Below, one piece after another: positions 63,659-64,000 of a stretch of 64,000 nt of DNA; the first letter of the stretch is position 1, and each line of letters starts with the position of its first letter. The notes under the pieces were generated by a model. That model worked only from the letters and a program-made list of their open reading frames with translations. It was not told the origin of the DNA and ran no database searches. A program made the translations under genes and the position numbers. Source of the DNA: Comamonas avium (lineage in GTDB: Bacteria > Pseudomonadota > Gammaproteobacteria > Burkholderiales > Burkholderiaceae_C); the NCBI RefSeq assembly GCF_014836675.1, contig NZ_JACSQK010000004.1, positions 62,001 to 126,000 on the forward strand. The letters run 5' to 3'.

Positions 63659-64000
63659 ATGGCCACCGCAGCAACCAAAAGCGTTCTGAACGAATCCAAG
63701 CAAATCGAACGAGCAGCCATGCTCATTCAAATGGGCGCACGCATGCAAGTGCTGGAGTCAGAGACCACGCTGTCTTACGAACGCTTGATTCGCCTGTACA
63801 AAGAAATCGCAGGCAAGTCTCCTTCCAAGGGCCAATTGCCCTTCTCGACCGACTGGTTCCTGACCTGGCAAGAAAACATTCACAGCTCGCTGTTTCTGAA
63901 CATCTATGAATACCTGTCCAAGGGTGTAGATGCAGATGCCGTAGAAGTGCTGACCAAGGCTTACCGCCTGTACACCGAACAGATCACGGCCTCCCAGCTG
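63659..64000 (+). CDS. flhC: Flagellar transcriptional activator FlhC, N-terminal part
   Basis: Translation from the ATG at 63659 gives 114 codons to the window edge with no stop. It starts MATAATKSVLNESKQIERA and continues with MLIQMGARMQVLESETTLSYERLIRLYKEI and GKSPSKGQLPFSTDWFLTWQENIHSS. These match FlhC. The zinc-binding cysteines in the C-terminal half are outside the window. It follows flhD by 36 bases, in one operon. Confidence 0.95.
   Translation, partial: MATAATKSVLNESKQIERAAMLIQMGARMQVLESETTLSYERLIRLYKEIAGKSPSKGQLPFSTDWFLTWQENIHSSLFLNIYEYLSKGVDADAVEVLTKAYRLYTEQITASQL

Noticed and set aside
1-64000. CRISPR array, prophage, insertion sequence or integron
   Set aside because: I saw no regularly spaced repeats, no transposase or integrase frame, and no phage structural genes.

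Overview
The window reads as a chromosomal segment of a betaproteobacterium of the order Burkholderiales, most likely family Comamonadaceae (Comamonas-like). This rests on gene order (mdh, divergent gntR, then sdhCDAB-sdhE-gltA), the Anbu proteasome-like protease, flhDC, the TRAP transporters of the keto-acid/chloroaromatic type, and AT-rich intergenic repeats with AGCGCT/TAGCT ends. The genus is inference. Gene density is high and I see no prophage, insertion sequence, CRISPR array or integron.

Layout. 1-12651 is a TCA-cycle block: acnA (cut by the left edge), acnB, a secreted hypothetical, a citrate-lyase-beta-like CoA ester lyase and mdh on the minus strand, then gntR, sdhC, sdhD, sdhA, sdhB, sdhE and gltA on the plus strand. 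A perfect 12-bp palindrome sits between the -35 and -10 of the gntR promoter. 13000-24521 holds housekeeping genes: map, an EmrE-like pump, a nitroreductase, cysE, trmJ, suhB, cbpA-cbpM, mutS, the Anbu protease, an alpha/beta hydrolase and tRNA-Gly(CCC). 24631-34623 holds a low-molecular-weight tyrosine phosphatase, a TRAP permease pair, nhaA, and a four-gene MacAB/NodT-type tripartite efflux operon.

34794-43741 holds tsaD, a DUF937 protein, ybiB, a uroporphyrinogen-III methyltransferase, phoX preceded by a three-unit PhoB box, a thioesterase, a BaiN/HI0933-type flavoprotein, rpsU and a YqeY protein. 44057-47360 is a likely tartrate/D-malate locus: a LysR regulator, a dyad T-N11-A operator, a lipoprotein metallo-beta-lactamase-fold hydrolase and ttuC. 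47452-54645 holds a KefB-like antiporter, an EamA transporter, pmbA, darP, mog and a Bcr/CflA pump. 54948-60666 holds two tandem TRAP solute-binding proteins and the isoprenoid operon xseB-ispA-dxs. 61020-64000 holds another EamA transporter, a sulfurtransferase, and flhD with the start of flhC.

How they fit together: the left third encodes most of the oxidative TCA cycle from citrate synthase through malate. The TRAP permease and binding proteins, the CoA ester lyase and the tartrate dehydrogenase all point to organic-acid use. The most interesting non-coding signals are the gntR operator, the PhoB box at phoX, the LysR dyad, a terminator-like hairpin before the flavoprotein gene, a ribosome-site hairpin at the sulfurtransferase, GTTACA direct repeats at flhD, a leader before rpsU, and the dispersed AT-rich repeat family. 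No completely new multi-gene system is evident.
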